Below, piece after piece: positions 1 to 7,364 of a DNA stretch of 32,273 bases. How positions within the stretch are numbered: the stretch's first letter is position 1; each line of letters starts with the position of its first letter. The notes under the pieces are model-generated. The model did no database searches, was not told the origin of the DNA, and was given only the letters and a program-made list of their open reading frames with translations. A program made the position numbers and the translations under genes. Source of the DNA: Bryobacterales bacterium (GTDB lineage: Bacteria > Acidobacteriota > Terriglobia > Bryobacterales > UBA6623); the NCBI GenBank assembly GCA_026713545.1, contig JAPOOG010000067.1:1-32273 (forward strand). Reading direction: 5' to 3'.

Positions 1-105
1 ATACAAGATGGCGTTCAGAACCGTGAGATTCGACAGGCTCACGTTACCGCGCTGGCGCGGCAGCACGGGCTCGATACGGCGGTATTGCTCCTCGGTGATC
101 TCCAT
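1..105 (-). CDS. IS5-family transposase, N-terminal fragment (runs off left edge)
   Basis: Reading leftward from ATG at 105-103, the frame stays open to the edge and encodes a 35-residue N-terminus beginning MEITEEQYRRIEPVLPRQRG and ending NLTVLNAILY. This is the typical opening of IS5-superfamily transposases (the DUF4096-like helix-turn-helix segment with the 'I.PLLP' and 'R.vlNaIly' signatures). The catalytic DDE domain would lie outside the window. A short purine tract (AGGG) precedes the ATG. Whether the whole gene is intact cannot be judged here. Confidence 0.75.
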   Translation of the reverse strand, partial: MEITEEQYRRIEPVLPRQRGNVSLSNLTVLNAILY

Positions 106-150
106 GCCCTATTATAAAATGTTCTTGCAGGTTAGTGTTAACAGGCCCTA
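1..150 (-). mobile_element. Partial insertion sequence, IS5 superfamily (left edge of window)
   Basis: The first 150 bases hold one end of an IS whose body continues beyond the left edge. On the minus strand the terminal sequence reads GGGCCTGTTAACACTAACC, the style of end seen in IS5-superfamily (ISL2/IS427-like) elements. The transposase start codon follows about 40 bp further in. The outer boundary falls at or beside CTAG (148-151); TA-containing targets are common for this superfamily. The other end and any target duplication are outside the window, so the exact group is unproven. Confidence 0.75.
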
Positions 151-333
151 GCTGGATTTCAGACGGCCGGAGATTCTCACTTCATTTCCCAGGCCGGTTT
201 CGAGCCGCACAGCAGCACCGGTCCTAGTTGTTGCCCTTCAGAAGCGTTAACTGTTCGTTGTACACTAGAGAGAAGCCCCATACCTGCCGGACGAAGTTCC
301 CGCCGACGTCCGCCCCTATCCCCGAGGTCCTCC

Positions 334-1029
334 ATGACCCTGCCCGTCGGCCTATTCGTTCGAATTCTTCTCATCAGCACGATTGTCGTCCCTGCGCTGT
401 ACGCCAATAACCCTGCGGTTGGCCGCTGCCTGAGAGCGGCCCAAGTGCTCGACAAGGTGATGCGGATACCGGAGAGGGCGATCCCTCAGGAGTTGATGGG
501 CCGCAGCCAATGCATCGCCATCATCCCCGGGGTGAAGAAAGCGGGGTTTGGATTCGGCGGACGCTACGGCAAAGGCGTCATGTCATGCCGCAGCGGGGAC
601 GAGTCAGGCTGGACGGGGCCCTTGGCTGTGAAGCTGGAGGGCGGCAGCTTCGGCCTGCAGATCGGAGGCAGCTCGACGGACTTCGTGCTGTTGATCTTCA
701 ACAAGCGCGGCGTCAAGAGGCTGCTCAAAAGTAAATTTACGCTAGGCGGTGACGCAGCAGTGGCCGGCGGACCACTCGGACGGTCGGCACAGGCTCAGAC
801 CGATGCGCAACTGCGGGCGGAGATCCTGTCCTACTCTCGATCGAGGGGACTCTTCGCCGGCGTGTCGCTCGAGGGTGCGACGCTTCGACCAGGCCACAAA
901 GCCAACGAGAAGATTTATGGCCGACAGATTGACCCGAAGCAGGTGCTGGCCGCGCAGGTCACTGCGCCGTCGAGTGTTCAGCCGTTCATCGATGCGCTGA
1001 ACAGATACTCAAGTTCAAAGCATCGCTAG
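334..1029 (+). CDS. Exported SYLF-domain (Ysc84/DUF500) lipid-binding protein
   Basis: The 231-residue product has an N-terminal hydrophobic segment (about residues 7-24, ending near ALYANN) that looks like a Sec signal peptide. A full SYLF/Ysc84 domain follows: the helix with RCLRAAQVLDKVM, then AIIPGVKKAGFGFGGRYGKG, the GGSFGLQIGGSSTDFVLLI strand and the GPLGRSAQAQTDAQLRAEIL segment, finishing with the family-typical 'GLFAGVSLEGA' motif. SYLF proteins bind phosphoinositides in eukaryotes; the bacterial exported versions have no firmly established function and probably interact with membranes. The gene stands alone on the plus strand downstream of the IS end. The ATG at 334 is favoured because it directly opens the signal peptide; an upstream frame at 228 is out of phase. 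Confidence 0.9.
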   Translation: MTLPVGLFVRILLISTIVVPALYANNPAVGRCLRAAQVLDKVMRIPERAIPQELMGRSQCIAIIPGVKKAGFGFGGRYGKGVMSCRSGDESGWTGPLAVKLEGGSFGLQIGGSSTDFVLLIFNKRGVKRLLKSKFTLGGDAAVAGGPLGRSAQAQTDAQLRAEILSYSRSRGLFAGVSLEGATLRPGHKANEKIYGRQIDPKQVLAAQVTAPSSVQPFIDALNRYSSSKHR

Positions 1030-1088
1030 CCGGCCCTTCCCGCTGGAAAATCCGCCTCATGAGCGTTTGACGTCAGGCCTTCTCGTGC

Positions 1089-1418
1089 GTGAGCATGAGG
1101 ACAATGACTGATCCTAACCAACCGAATCAGCCCCAGCAGGCAACGATCAAGTTAACGCAGACACCGGACTACCGCGAGCACTACGCGAACAGCGTTCAGA
1201 TACGCGTGAACCTGTGGGATTTTTTTCTACAGTTCGGCAAGCTTGTTCAACAGAAGCCGAACGAAGTCGAGATCAGTAACTTTCAAGGGATTTACGTGAG
1301 CCCCCAACAGGCGAAGGCTCTGCTCATTGCCCTCAATCAAAACATCTCACAGTATGAAGGGGCGTTTGGAGAGATCAAGATCGACCCGAAAGCGATCGGA
1401 ACCGGGGCGGTGCAGTAA
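1089..1418 (+). CDS. DUF3467 domain protein
   Basis: This is a small acidic protein of about 104-109 residues. After a Gln/Pro/Asn-rich N-terminus it carries the DUF3467 core: 'YANSVQIRVNLWDFFLQFG', then a strand with 'VEISNFQGIYVSPQQAKALL' and a helix 'LNQNISQYEGAFGEI'. The family is widespread in bacteria and has no established biochemical role. The start is uncertain: GTG at 1089, ATG at 1095 and ATG at 1104 are all in frame and none has an ideally spaced Shine-Dalgarno (GAGG lies only 3 nt before 1104). It ends 11 bp before the converging nusB stop, with no obvious terminator hairpin between them. Confidence 0.85.
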   Translation: MSMRTMTDPNQPNQPQQATIKLTQTPDYREHYANSVQIRVNLWDFFLQFGKLVQQKPNEVEISNFQGIYVSPQQAKALLIALNQNISQYEGAFGEIKIDPKAIGTGAVQ

Positions 1419-1429
1419 AGTCGTTTCGG

Positions 1430-1864
1430 CTATGCCGGGGCGGGTGTATTCTCTTCCAATGTTCGGCGGACCGCGTCGAGCACTCCGTTGAGAAAAGGGC
1501 CGGAGTCCTCAGAGAAGCGTCGGCCGATTTCGAGTGCTTCGTTGATGACCACCGGGCTGAGGGACGGCTCGCATATCATTTCGTAGATCGCCAGGCGGAG
1601 AATCCCACGGTCGATCGTCGGCATGCGATCCAGACGCCAGTTTTCAGCGTGAGCCCTGATGAGATCGTCGATGTGCTCGATACGATCGACCACTCCTTCG
1701 ACAAGGTCGTTCGCAAACGGATCGGGCTTAGTCGGCACGCCGGGTTGGTCATTTGAAAGGCCATCCCAAAAAGCTGAGATGATGCTGTCGGTCGGCGCCC
1801 GGCTGAGGTCCCATTGATAGATCATCTGTAACGCCCGTTCGCGCGACCGATGGCGGGAGGGCAT
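1430..1864 (-). CDS. nusB: Transcription antitermination factor NusB
   Basis: The 144-residue all-helical protein has the usual NusB length and features: a basic N-terminus 'RHRSRERALQMIYQWDLS', the central 'NDLVEGVVDRIEHIDDLI' helix, 'LDRMPTIDRGILRLAIYEM' and the closing 'VVINEALEIGRRFSEDSGPFLNGVLDAV' block, which is the NusB signature. NusB binds boxA RNA with NusE (ribosomal protein S10) and promotes antitermination of rRNA operons. It is the last gene of the minus-strand run; its start codon lies one base past the ribH stop, so the two are very probably co-transcribed and translationally coupled. The ribH-nusB pairing is common across bacteria. Confidence 0.96.
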   Translation of the reverse strand: MPSRHRSRERALQMIYQWDLSRAPTDSIISAFWDGLSNDQPGVPTKPDPFANDLVEGVVDRIEHIDDLIRAHAENWRLDRMPTIDRGILRLAIYEMICEPSLSPVVINEALEIGRRFSEDSGPFLNGVLDAVRRTLEENTPAPA

Positions 1865-1865
1865 G

Positions 1866-2372
1866 TTATTTCTCGATCTTGCCGTTCTGTCGTAGATCCT
1901 TCAGCAGGTTGGCCATCTCGATGGCCGTCAAGGCAGCGTCGAAGCCCTTGTTGCCGCCCTTGGCGCCGGCGCGGTCGATCGCTTGCTCGAGCGTGTTGCA
2001 GGTCAGGATTCCATAGATCGTAGGGACGCCCGTTGCGAGCGAAGCCGACGCCACGCCTTTAGAGCTCTCCGACGCGACGTAGTCGAAGTGCGGCGTTTCC
2101 CCACGGATCACGGCGCCGAGGCAGATGATCGCGTCGAAGTCGCCGGTTTTGCCCAACTCCTGGGCGACCACGGGGATTTCCAGTGAGCCGGGCACCTTGA
2201 CGACTTTGATGGAGTCGCAGGACGCGCCCATCCGTTCGAGGGCATCGACAGCGCCGCCGAGCAGACGCTCGGTGATAAAGCTGTTGAAGCGGCTGACGAT
2301 GATGGCGAAACGCAGGCCGTCGGCGGTAAGTTCACCCTCGATCAGTTGGCATTTGTCGGTGTCCTTGCGCAT
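1866..2372 (-). CDS. ribH: 6,7-dimethyl-8-ribityllumazine synthase
   Basis: The 168-residue protein has the complete lumazine synthase fold: '[22 protein letters not shown]' (substrate-binding Phe-Asn), '[17 protein letters not shown]', and '[17 protein letters not shown]' containing the conserved His95. It closes with '[15 protein letters not shown]' and '[20 protein letters not shown]'. It condenses 5-amino-6-ribitylamino-uracil with 3,4-dihydroxy-2-butanone 4-phosphate in the penultimate step of riboflavin synthesis; family members assemble as pentamers or 60-mers. It starts three bases after the enoyl-CoA hydratase stop and ends one base before nusB. No other rib gene or FMN riboswitch is visible, so riboflavin genes must lie elsewhere. 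Confidence 0.96.
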   Translation of the reverse strand: MRKDTDKCQLIEGELTADGLRFAIIVSRFNSFITERLLGGAVDALERMGASCDSIKVVKVPGSLEIPVVAQELGKTGDFDAIICLGAVIRGETPHFDYVASESSKGVASASLATGVPTIYGILTCNTLEQAIDRAGAKGGNKGFDAALTAIEMANLLKDLRQNGKIEK

Positions 2373-2375
2373 CGG

Positions 2376-3158
2376 TTATCGTCCCTGAAATGCAGCCTTG
2401 CGTTTTTCGAGGAAAGCGGTGGTGCCTTCCCGGATATCTTCGGTCGCGCAACTGAGTCCGAATTGCGCCGCTTCCCATCGCAGAGCTTCATCAAGCGGCA
2501 TTTCGAGGCCGCGGTTGACAGCGTCCAGGCAAAGGGCGACGGCGACCGGACCATTCTCCAGTATTCTAGCCGCAATCGCTTTGGCCTCCCCGAGAAGTTG
2601 GTCCTTCGGAAAGACACGGTTGACAAGTCCGATGCGACAGGCCTCATCGGCCGTGATCGGATCGCCGGTGAGAGTCATCTCCAGGGCCCGGCCCTTCCCA
2701 ACCAATCGAGGCAACCGCTGCGTCCCGCCGTAGCCGGGAACAATGCCGAGCTTGACCTCCGGTTGGCCGAGTTTGGCATTGGGGGACGCCACACGGATGT
2801 GGCATGCCATGGCGAGTTCCAGACCTCCCCCAAGCGCCCAGCCGTTGATGGCGGCGATGACGGGTTTGGCCAGGTTCTCGATTTGCGAGAAAACCTGCTG
2901 GCCCAGCAGGCCCCACGCGCGGCCCTGGAGTGCTGTCAACTCGGTGAGATGGTTGATGTCGGCGCCCGCGACGAAGGCTTTCTCCCCCGCGCCGGTGACG
3001 ACGACGGCTTTGACCGCGTTATCGGCGGCAATGTCGCTGAAGCATCGGCCAAGCGCTTCGATGGTGTCGCCATCGAGCGGGTTCAATATCTCGGGCCGGT
3101 TGACAGTAACTTGCGCGATGGAATCGTTGACTTCATAGAGAAGATTTGCGTAAGCCAT
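2376..3158 (-). CDS. Enoyl-CoA hydratase/isomerase (crotonase family)
   Basis: The protein is 260 residues from ATG at 3158, chosen because a GAGG lies 8 nt upstream and because the sequence begins in the family's usual place. A longer in-frame reading would intrude into the ridA gene. It has the crotonase oxyanion-hole segments 'KAFVAGADINHL' (60-71) and 'GWALGGGLELAMACHI' (106-121). Both acid/base glutamates of true hydratases are present, Glu114 and Glu134, within 'GQPEVKLGIVPGYGGTQRL'. This supports hydration of trans-2-enoyl-CoA, as in beta-oxidation or short-chain acid metabolism. It sits between ridA (115 bp upstream) and ribH (3 bp downstream), so it is likely transcribed with the whole cluster. 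The physiological substrate cannot be told from sequence. Confidence 0.93.
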   Translation of the reverse strand: MAYANLLYEVNDSIAQVTVNRPEILNPLDGDTIEALGRCFSDIAADNAVKAVVVTGAGEKAFVAGADINHLTELTALQGRAWGLLGQQVFSQIENLAKPVIAAINGWALGGGLELAMACHIRVASPNAKLGQPEVKLGIVPGYGGTQRLPRLVGKGRALEMTLTGDPITADEACRIGLVNRVFPKDQLLGEAKAIAARILENGPVAVALCLDAVNRGLEMPLDEALRWEAAQFGLSCATEDIREGTTAFLEKRKAAFQGR

Positions 3159-3273
3159 GATGCTTGCCTCGATCTTCGTACTCGAAAGTGGTAAAGGTTG
3201 GAGCCGGCAGAGGCATGTCCTTGCGCTCTCCGGTGTGAACGCGAAAGATGCGATTTCCCTACCCGTGTGGAGA

Positions 3274-3654
3274 CTATTCCTTGTAGGCGACGCAGTCAAT
3301 CTCGACTTTGAGACCGGGCGCCGGCAACTGGGCGTTCACGGTCGTGCGCGCCGGCTTGGCAGTGCCGAAGTACTCTTCGTAAACCTTGTTCATCTCGGCG
3401 AAGTCGCGGATGTCGGCGAGAAAAACCGAGCACTTGACGACGTCCCCAAGGTCCGCCCCGGACGCTTTCAGAATCGACTGGATGTTCCTGATTGTCTGGT
3501 GGGTTTCTTCTGTGACCGTGCCCGGCGCAAACTTCTTAGTTAGCGGGTCGATGGAAGCCTGCCCGGACACATAGATGAAACCGCCGGCCTTGACGGCGTG
3601 GGAATAGGGGCCACCGGGATTCGGACCGCTCGGGTCCATGATTCTTTCGATCAT
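3274..3654 (-). CDS. RidA-family reactive imine/enamine deaminase
   Basis: The 126-residue protein has the RidA/YjgF/UK114 layout: 'GPNPGGPYSHAVKAGGFIYVSGQ' near the N-terminus, 'ETHQTIRNIQSILKASGADLGDVVKCSVFL' in the middle and 'FGTAKPARTTVNAQLPAPGLKVEIDCVAY' at the end. Arg103, the residue that anchors the carboxylate of the imine substrate in active RidA proteins, is present, as is the Glu in 'KVEIDCVA'. RidA hydrolyses 2-aminoacrylate and related imines released by PLP-dependent dehydratases. A GAGAGG lies 8 nt before the ATG. The PLP enzyme upstream ends 51 bp away, which fits a functional pair: dehydratase makes an enamine, RidA clears it. Confidence 0.94.
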   Translation of the reverse strand: MIERIMDPSGPNPGGPYSHAVKAGGFIYVSGQASIDPLTKKFAPGTVTEETHQTIRNIQSILKASGADLGDVVKCSVFLADIRDFAEMNKVYEEYFGTAKPARTTVNAQLPAPGLKVEIDCVAYKE

Positions 3655-3705
3655 TGGGGTTACCTCTCTTTGCGAAGGATCTGATTCAGATGTATGGAAA
3701 ACTCT

Positions 3706-4827
3706 TTACTGCAACTTGCCGCGGGCCTCAACCTTCCAGATCTGCTCGACGGTTTCGCCGCGGACGCCATAGACATATTCGTGCATGTTGACGGCGACGC
3801 AAACATGGTTCGGGATGATGCGCAGCCGGTCACCGATCCGAATCGGCGAGGGCGCACCGCGGATTTCGAGATACCCGTGCTCCTCGTTCATCTTGTAGAA
3901 ACGGCTTTCCGGAGCCTCGGTGACACGGCCGAAGCTGGGTTCGCCTCCGGCGCGAGCACCGTCGGAGGTGAAGGTCTTCGAACCGCCGTCGATGACCGCG
4001 AAGCCGGGCCGCGCCGTCGACACCACGGTCGTCATGATCGTGACGGCGCAGTTGTCCCACGCGGCCGAGCCCATCCCGACTTGCATCACGTCGTTGAACA
4101 CGTAGGTGCCGGGCCGCATCTCGGTCATGCCTTCGATCTGGTGCGAATGGAAGAGCATCGGAGTAGAGCCTCCGCTAATGACCTTGAGCTCGATGCCGGC
4201 CCGGTCGAAGTCTTCGCGGATCTGCTTTACCTGCGCGCTCAGGCCCGCCAACTTTTCTTCCCAATCCGGCAGCAGCTTATTGACATGGCCGTAGTAGAAC
4301 TCGACCCCGTCGAGGCGCAGGTTGGGAAGCTGCAGGACCGCTCGGGCGAGGTCGAGCAGATCATCCCCGGGCCGGAGGCCGACGCGATTCATTCCGAGAT
4401 CGGCTTCGACAAAGACCCCGATTTCGAGGCCGGCTGACCGGGCGGCGTCCGACAAGCCTTGCGCTACGGCCACGTCGTCGAGTCCTACAATGACACGGGT
4501 CTGCCGGGCGACCTTCATCAGGCGCTTGAGCTTCGACTCGCCGATGATGGGATACGCGACCAGCAGCTCCGGCGTGCCGGTCGTGACGATCACGTCCGCT
4601 TCCCCGACTTTCGCTACCGTCAGGCCTACCGCCCCGAGGTCAAGCTGCATCTTGCCGATGATGGGGTTCTTGTGCGTCTTGGTGTGCGGCCTGAGGCTCA
4701 GCTTATGCTCGGCGGCGTACTCGGCGACACGCTGTAGGTTGTTCGTCATGCGGTCGAGGTCGATGAGCAACACGGGTGTTTCGAGTTCCGAGATATGCTG
4801 GGGCATGCCGGTGGGGGCCGAAGCCAA
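3706..4827 (-). CDS. PLP-dependent D-serine dehydratase-like / D-threonine aldolase-family enzyme
   Basis: The 373-residue protein belongs to the fold-III (alanine-racemase-like) D-TA/DSD1 family. The N-terminal barrel opens with 'LETPVLLIDLDRMTNNL' and contains 'RPHTKTHK', where Lys50 is the expected PLP lysine. The barrel continues through 'FVEADLGMNRVG', 'FYYGHVN' and 'VISGGSTPM'. The C-terminal beta domain has His341-Val-Cys343 ('IIPNHVCVAVNMHE'). In characterised relatives, His-x-Cys binds Zn2+ in D-serine and D-threo-3-hydroxyaspartate dehydratases, while D-threonine aldolases use His-x-Asp; the motif therefore favours a dehydratase. This is the first gene of the minus-strand run ending in nusB. 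The start at 4827 is plausible, with Met8 as the alternative. Confidence 0.9.
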   Translation of the reverse strand: MASAPTGMPQHISELETPVLLIDLDRMTNNLQRVAEYAAEHKLSLRPHTKTHKNPIIGKMQLDLGAVGLTVAKVGEADVIVTTGTPELLVAYPIIGESKLKRLMKVARQTRVIVGLDDVAVAQGLSDAARSAGLEIGVFVEADLGMNRVGLRPGDDLLDLARAVLQLPNLRLDGVEFYYGHVNKLLPDWEEKLAGLSAQVKQIREDFDRAGIELKVISGGSTPMLFHSHQIEGMTEMRPGTYVFNDVMQVGMGSAAWDNCAVTIMTTVVSTARPGFAVIDGGSKTFTSDGARAGGEPSFGRVTEAPESRFYKMNEEHGYLEIRGAPSPIRIGDRLRIIPNHVCVAVNMHEYVYGVRGETVEQIWKVEARGKLQ

Positions 4828-5214
4828 TCGGTCAGCTTAGCGAACGGGAGGGAGGTCCCGCAAAGGCGTGCAAGGCGCTGTCAACGCAATAAAGAACGTT
4901 CTTCTCCTTTCTCAGCGTGGGTTCCTTTGACGTTCGCCGCAGCGGAAGCAGCCCGGACGGCGCGCGGACACCGGCTCCGGGGGGTATCCGAAGAATAGCG
5001 GGAAATGCCGGGAAATAGTGGGAAGAAAAATCGTTATCCGTCGGCAAAAAGCCAGAATATCCCGGAATGGTCCCGTCAACATGCGCAGGGAAGTCGTTAT
5101 GTTGCGGCGGGCGCGGCGGTCCGGGCGGCGGATTTCGGTTTTGGGTTCTGCCACCTTCAACTCCGCTTTTTCTCCGCACGGCGCACCCACGGCGAACCGA
5201 AGGGACGTAAAGGC

Positions 5215-5246
5215 CGTGATTCGTGACTCGTGTCTCGTGAAAACCC
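5215..5246 (+). repeat. Short tandem heptad array (TCGTGAN)
   Basis: About four 7-bp units of the form TCGTGNN (variants TCGTGAT, TCGTGAC, TCGTGTC), preceded by 'aaaggccg' and followed by 'gaaaaccc'. The same array type, flanked the same way, recurs at nine other places in the window. Confidence 0.85.
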
Positions 5247-5428
5247 AACAGGCCGTGTTGCTGATGCGGACGGTGCGCGGACAGCGGCTCGGGGCGCCTC
5301 CCCCAAAAAAATACTGAACAATGGCGAACAATAGTGAACAGGGCAGCAATGACCGGGCGGCGGTTTTTGTGTTGCGACTTTTTTCTCCGCCCTGGCGCAC
5401 CCGCAGCGAAAAGAACGGCGATAAAGTC

Positions 5429-5460
5429 CGTGACTCGTGTCTCGTGATTCGTGAAAAACC
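5429..5460 (+). repeat. Short tandem heptad array (TCGTGAN)
   Basis: Four heptads in the order TCGTG-AC, -TC, -AT, -AA, preceded by 'ataaagtc' and followed by 'aaacc'. It occupies the same slot in the second spacer module as the array at 5215-5246 does in the first. Confidence 0.85.
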
Positions 5461-5500
5461 CAAAGGCCGAGTTGCCGTCGTGGGGGGCAGCCTCTACAGC

Positions 5501-5682
5501 TAGCCTGCCTTTCTCACTACCCGACGGCCGAAGCACGCGATACGACCGCCATGAATTCGTTGCGCTTGCTTGCCGTGCTCGACGTACTGTCAAGTACGCC
5601 TGCGCGCGCCAAGCAGCTCGCGCCTCGTCCTGACGGCCCTCTCACGCACTTCGCCTCGCCACTTGGTGAGAAATGCAGGCTA
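5501..5682. repeat. TIR-bounded intergenic element, family 1, copy A (short form)
   Basis: The left end TAGCCTGCCTTTCTCACTAC (5501-5520) matches the inverted right end (5663-5682) at 17 of 20 positions, so this is a MITE-like unit of 182 bp. Inside are the family blocks 'CCCGACGGCCGAAGCACGCGATA' (split here by position 5516-5540), 'GTTGCGCTTGCTTGCCGTG' and 'CTGACGGCCCTCTCACGCAC'. It lacks the central heptad/'TCTGAC' module of the longer copies. It contains no gene. Confidence 0.75.
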
Positions 5683-5708
5683 GCGCCGCGCCGACGGCAA
5701 GTCGCTTG

Positions 5709-5922
5709 TCAGCCTCGCTGTCCTCATGCTATGCCGGCCTGGGCAGAAAAAAAAGACTGAAGGGCTTCAGTACCCAAGTGCAATGATTCGTATCTCGTAT
5801 CTCGTGTTTCGTGACTCGTGATTCGTGAAAAACCTTGCAGGCAGTAATGCCGGCGCGGGCGGCTCGCGCCTCGTACCGCCAGCCCTCTCCCACACGCCGC
5901 CTCGCCACTTGGCGAGGCTGAC
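5709..5922. repeat. Family 1 element, copy E (diverged ends)
   Basis: This stretch contains a heptad array (5783-5834, about seven units, then 'gaaaaacc'), the 'GCGCGGGCGGCTCGCGCCTCGT' block and the conserved 'CGCCTCGCCACTTGGCGAGG' right hairpin. Its outermost bases 'tcagcctcgc' (left) and their inverted match on the right replace the usual TAGCCTGC end, so the boundaries are approximate. It stops about 10 bp before the stop codon of the secreted protein at 5933. Confidence 0.55.
5783..5834 (+). repeat. Short tandem heptad array, longest in the window
   Basis: About seven units of TCGTRNN (variants with TCGTATC, TCGTGTT, TCGTGAC, TCGTGAT), closing with the usual 'gtgaaaaacc'. It lies in family 1 copy E. 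Confidence 0.85.
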
Positions 5923-5932
5923 GCGGAACGAC

Positions 5933-6421
5933 TTAGAAGACGTTGAAGCAGAAGACGGCGTTGGAGCCGTTGGGGGTGAGGCAATATTCGCCGTTCGTGA
6001 GGCTTTCGTCGACTCGTACTCTGACGAGGTTATCCTGCACGGGGAAGACGTCGAGCCGAATCTGTCGAGCGAGGATTTTCTTTTTCTTTCGGAAGAGCAG
6101 TTCCCGCCGGCCGTTCTTCGGGACGAGCTGGAACAGAGTGAGGTCGCTCGGGTTGATCGTTTCGTACCGAAAGAGGAATTCGGGGCTCGCGAGAGGCGTC
6201 GTTACCGGCGAGCCGGCTCCGGGCACGGTGTAGACAAGCTCGTTCTTCCGAGTGGCCTCGGTAGCCTGCGATTGTTCGGTCTCGACGATTCGGGACGCGT
6301 GGATGAGGTAAGGGACATCAGGCTTGCCGGGGTCAAGAAGACCGAGTTTGTTTTCCTGAGCCGCCGCCGAGGACGCCAACAGAAAAAGAGGAACGATCGT
6401 GATCAGGTAGTGTTGAGGCAT
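5933..6421 (-). CDS. Secreted protein of unknown function
   Basis: I do not recognise this 162-residue protein. It begins with a clear Sec signal peptide (hydrophobic residues 5-18, then 'SSAAAQ', probable cleavage after Ala21). The mature part is polar and beta-rich in appearance. A basic patch 'RKKKKILARQ' lies in the middle. The C-terminus 'GEYCLTPNGSNAVFCFNVF' contains two cysteines 12 residues apart that could form a disulfide in the periplasm. The gene is read away from the pentapeptide gene across a 413-bp gap, and its stop lies about 10 bp from a repeat element. Codon use looks ordinary for the window. The start at 6421 is supported by the signal peptide. Confidence 0.75.
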   Translation of the reverse strand: MPQHYLITIVPLFLLASSAAAQENKLGLLDPGKPDVPYLIHASRIVETEQSQATEATRKNELVYTVPGAGSPVTTPLASPEFLFRYETINPSDLTLFQLVPKNGRRELLFRKKKKILARQIRLDVFPVQDNLVRVRVDESLTNGEYCLTPNGSNAVFCFNVF

Positions 6422-6834
6422 GGCCGTCAGCCCGAGCTGAATTGCTCCGCCCTGTTCATGATTCTACAAACCAACAGCGGCATCGTCCAAACACGGTTCC
6501 ACTCCGGAGGGGAATATTCGGCCTCTTCGAAAGGCCTGGGTCATCGCCGTGGGTCTTCCGGAGCCTCTTCCACCATTGACTCGTCAGTTCAGATCTCGTG
6601 TTTTTTCTGCGATCCACCCCGACGAAACATCGTAGGGGTGTTCGCGGTCTCGATCTCAAGCTTGGATTGCCATCCGGTTCCCTTCCGATAATTCGAGCCC
6701 GCGCAACGGCCGGATGCACTACGAGTCGCGCAGGCCCGCACGCCCCACGCCCCGCCACCGCGCCTTGGCCGCACTACGGGTCGCGCCGGCGCGCTTTGAC
6801 GCGCTCCGGACGGTCGTGTATCCTTTCCCCCGGC
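6422..6834. other. Divergent intergenic region, no gene seen
   Basis: This gap separates the start codons of the minus-strand secreted protein and the plus-strand pentapeptide protein, so both promoters should lie here. I see no convincing paired -35/-10, no repeat-family copy and no protein-like reading frame. Open frames across it on both strands have no signal peptide or recognisable composition. Confidence 0.5.
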
Positions 6835-7185
6835 ATGAGGACACCCGCCGTTCTCTTTTCGGTGCTGTTGGCCTGCGCGTCCCTGGCGTCGGGGCAGATC
6901 GACATCAGATCCAAGCAACTCGCCGGAGCGGACCTGCGTAGGGCGGACCTGAGACGAGCGGAGTTGCGTGATGCGGACCTGCGTCGTGCGGACCTCGAAA
7001 GGGCGAACCTGCGCCATGCGGACCTTGAAAAGGCGGACCTGAGTGATGCGGACCTACGCGGGGCGGACTTGCGCAGGGCGGACCTGCGCGGGGCGAACCT
7101 CAGGCGCGTCAAGAATCCGCCGGACTGCGAAGGAGTTGCGGACCTGGAATCGTTCTGCGCGGCGCTGCGGAAGGCGCGTCCATGA
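6835..7185 (+). CDS. Exported pentapeptide-repeat protein
   Basis: From ATG at 6835 the protein has 116 residues: an N-terminal hydrophobic segment (residues 5-19, then 'ASGQ'), twelve consecutive pentapeptides of the A(D/N/E)LxX type from residue 32 to 91, and a short tail with Cys98 and Cys108. Twelve repeats make about three turns of a right-handed quadrilateral beta-helix. 'LLAC' at residues 11-14 could be a lipobox, but signal peptidase I cleavage near 'ASG-Q' fits better. At the DNA level the repeats form a 15-bp tandem array (GCGGACCTGCGYNGG-like). The ATG at 6835 is chosen because it opens the signal peptide; the frame is open further upstream but that part is not protein-like. The role is unknown. 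Confidence 0.85.
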   Translation: MRTPAVLFSVLLACASLASGQIDIRSKQLAGADLRRADLRRAELRDADLRRADLERANLRHADLEKADLSDADLRGADLRRADLRGANLRRVKNPPDCEGVADLESFCAALRKARP

Positions 7186-7364
7186 AGCGATCGGTAAAGG
7201 GCGAGCCGGAGCAGCCCATCGCCAGGAGCACGTCGCTGTCTCCCATGAAGCCGTCCGGCGGCCGCGGTTGATTCACAGAACCGCTCTTGCTCCACTCTCT
7301 TCGGTTCCCGATATCTTTCTCCTGTCGCAAGGACGTACCGGCAATTCACAGATAAAGCGGCTGC

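Larger units (their letters stand above)
4828..5500. other. Gene-free spacer with two related repeat modules
   Basis: No convincing gene lies between the PLP-enzyme start and the first TIR-bounded element. The open minus-strand frame here simply translates repeats. Two related modules follow each other, at about 4950-5246 and 5264-5461. Each has, in order: a 'gcgcggacasCggctc' block, a period-10 phrase (GGGAAATNNC-type in the first, GAACAATNNN-type in the second), a pyrimidine-rich 'TTTTTCTCCGC' with 'GGCGCACCC', and a run of TCGTGAN heptads ending GTGAAAAACCC. They look like diverged tandem copies with different phrase inserts. Confidence 0.7.

Noticed and set aside
2346..3194. 282-codon plus-strand open frame opposite the enoyl-CoA hydratase gene
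   Set aside because: The minus strand encodes a full crotonase with both catalytic glutamates; the plus frame has no recognisable features.
3159..3299. N-terminal extension of the enoyl-CoA hydratase by 47 residues
   Set aside because: It overlaps the end of ridA and has no family counterpart, and the ATG at 3158 has a properly spaced GAGG.
4832..5593. Long minus-strand open frame (253 codons) rich in 'NHETRVT/NHESRI'
   Set aside because: Its residues are translations of the heptad repeats; the same peptide appears wherever the repeats occur, in any frame that stays open. It has no domain, signal or RBS.
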